Below are positions 4,947 through 5,506 of a stretch of 5,506 nt of DNA, piece after piece. Source of the stretch: Oscillospiraceae bacterium. GTDB taxonomy: Bacteria > Bacillota > Clostridia > Oscillospirales > Oscillospiraceae. The notes beneath the pieces were generated by a model, which saw nothing but the letters and a program-made list of their open reading frames with translations, made no database searches and was not told the origin of the DNA. The position numbers and the translations under genes were made by a program. The stretch lies in contig JAFRUW010000227.1 of the NCBI GenBank assembly GCA_017438675.1, positions 1 to 5,506 on the forward strand. The letters run 5' to 3'. Positions within the stretch are counted from its first letter, which is position 1. Each line of letters starts with the position of its first letter.

Positions 4947-5506
4947 TCAATCATTGACAAACTTCAGCATATCATTAAGCGCGTCATCATAACAGGTTTC
5001 GTTAATAACCTCGTGCCGGCAGTTTTCGTAAAGCTTCATAGTCACCGGAACTCCGGCATCGCGAAGCATATCATTCACCTTCCGCACACCGGCGCCGTAG
5101 TGTCCGACAGGGTCATCCGTGCCGGACATAAGCAGGACCGGCTTGTTTTTATTTAATGATTCCGCCCATTTCTTTGTATTGCACCTGCGCAGGAGCTTTA
5201 CAAGATCAAGATATGCTCCTGTAGTAAAATCGTACGTACACAGCCGGTCAGCCCGGTAAGCATCTCTGACATCGGCGTTCTTTGTGAGCCAATTAAGAGG
5301 ATCGTCATTTCCGAACCGCTCGTTATATTTCCCGAAAGCAAGCTTTTTTGACATGGGAGAAATGTAACGCTCACCCTTAACAGCTTTTAATAGTGATAAA
5401 TAATACTGACTGATTATGTATTCAGATCTCGGACCGTCAGTTCCAAGGCCGATTAGCTTATCATGCTTGTCTCTGACCGCGGCGAGTCTGACTATAAAAG
5501 ACCCCA
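4947..5506 (-). CDS. Alpha/beta hydrolase (serine aminopeptidase S33 / monoacylglycerol lipase-like), C-terminal part
   Basis: The frame is open to the right edge, so the gene is cut at its 5' end: 185 residues are visible of a protein likely near 300. An internal ATG at 5354 is not the start, because coding continues upstream through GERYISP, YYLSLLKAV and GLGTDGPRSEY. The first visible residues GSFIVRLAAV follow the pattern after the nucleophile elbow GHSMG in this family, so the catalytic Ser should lie just outside the window. The catalytic Asp is probably the second D of SGTDDPVG (visible residue 131), and the catalytic His is in ENCRHEVINE (visible residue 164). These features fit the cytoplasmic Hydrolase_4 group, which cleaves lipid or small esters; the substrate is unknown. 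It converges on the cotJ operon, and a strong terminator lies 18 bases past its stop. Confidence 0.88.
   Translation of the reverse strand, partial: GSFIVRLAAVRDKHDKLIGLGTDGPRSEYIISQYYLSLLKAVKGERYISPMSKKLAFGKYNERFGNDDPLNWLTKNADVRDAYRADRLCTYDFTTGAYLDLVKLLRRCNTKKWAESLNKNKPVLLMSGTDDPVGHYGAGVRKVNDMLRDAGVPVTMKLYENCRHEVINETCYDDALNDMLKFVND

Noticed and set aside
5352..5354. ATG as the start of the hydrolase gene
   Set aside because: The same frame continues upstream to the window edge with clear alpha/beta-hydrolase sequence, so this Met is internal.

Overview
The window looks like chromosome of an endospore-forming Clostridia member. Sporulation genes (cwlD, and cotJA/cotJB/cotJC homologues), strong AGGAGG-type ribosome binding sites, moderate GC and the protein flavour all point that way. 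The MurD, CotJ and RadA sequences feel closest to the Oscillospiraceae/Ruminococcaceae, but that placement is an impression, not a measurement. I see no mobile element, CRISPR array, tRNA or rRNA, and nothing that looks like a new defence or metabolic system. Most of it is ordinary core genome with a few real oddities.

Layout. (1) 1-1286, minus strand: an operon azlC-azlD-murD, driven by a good sigma-A-type promoter at 1324-1352. AzlCD is a branched-chain amino acid exporter; murD runs off the left edge and carries an apparent one-base frameshift near 167-169. (2) 1287-1458: a divergent intergenic region, followed by a 60-residue Cys-rich orphan gene on the plus strand (1459-1641). Its 3' end overlaps the 3' end of radA by 42 bp. 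A possible radA terminator lies inside it. (3) 1600-3691, minus strand: cwlD followed 13 bases later by radA. cwlD encodes a secreted or membrane-anchored cortex amidase; radA encodes a DNA-repair branch-migration ATPase. (4) 3692-3828: a second divergent intergenic region with a cwlD promoter candidate, a mother-cell-sigma-like box and a small hairpin ahead of the cotJ operon. (5) 3829-4896, plus strand: a spore coat operon in which CotJA and CotJB are joined in one 155-residue reading frame, followed directly by CotJC, a manganese-catalase-family protein with all five metal ligands. (6) 4900-4929: a strong hairpin terminator. (7) 4947-5506, minus strand: the C-terminal part of an alpha/beta hydrolase whose 5' end lies beyond the right edge.

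Functionally, the divergent cwlD and cotJ units put two sporulation functions back to back: cortex peptidoglycan modification and coat assembly. MurD and RadA are housekeeping genes carried in the neighbouring operons. The most notable observations are the CotJA-CotJB fusion, the murD frameshift, the convergent overlap with an embedded terminator, and the hairpin predicted to sit at the extreme 5' end of the cotJ mRNA.
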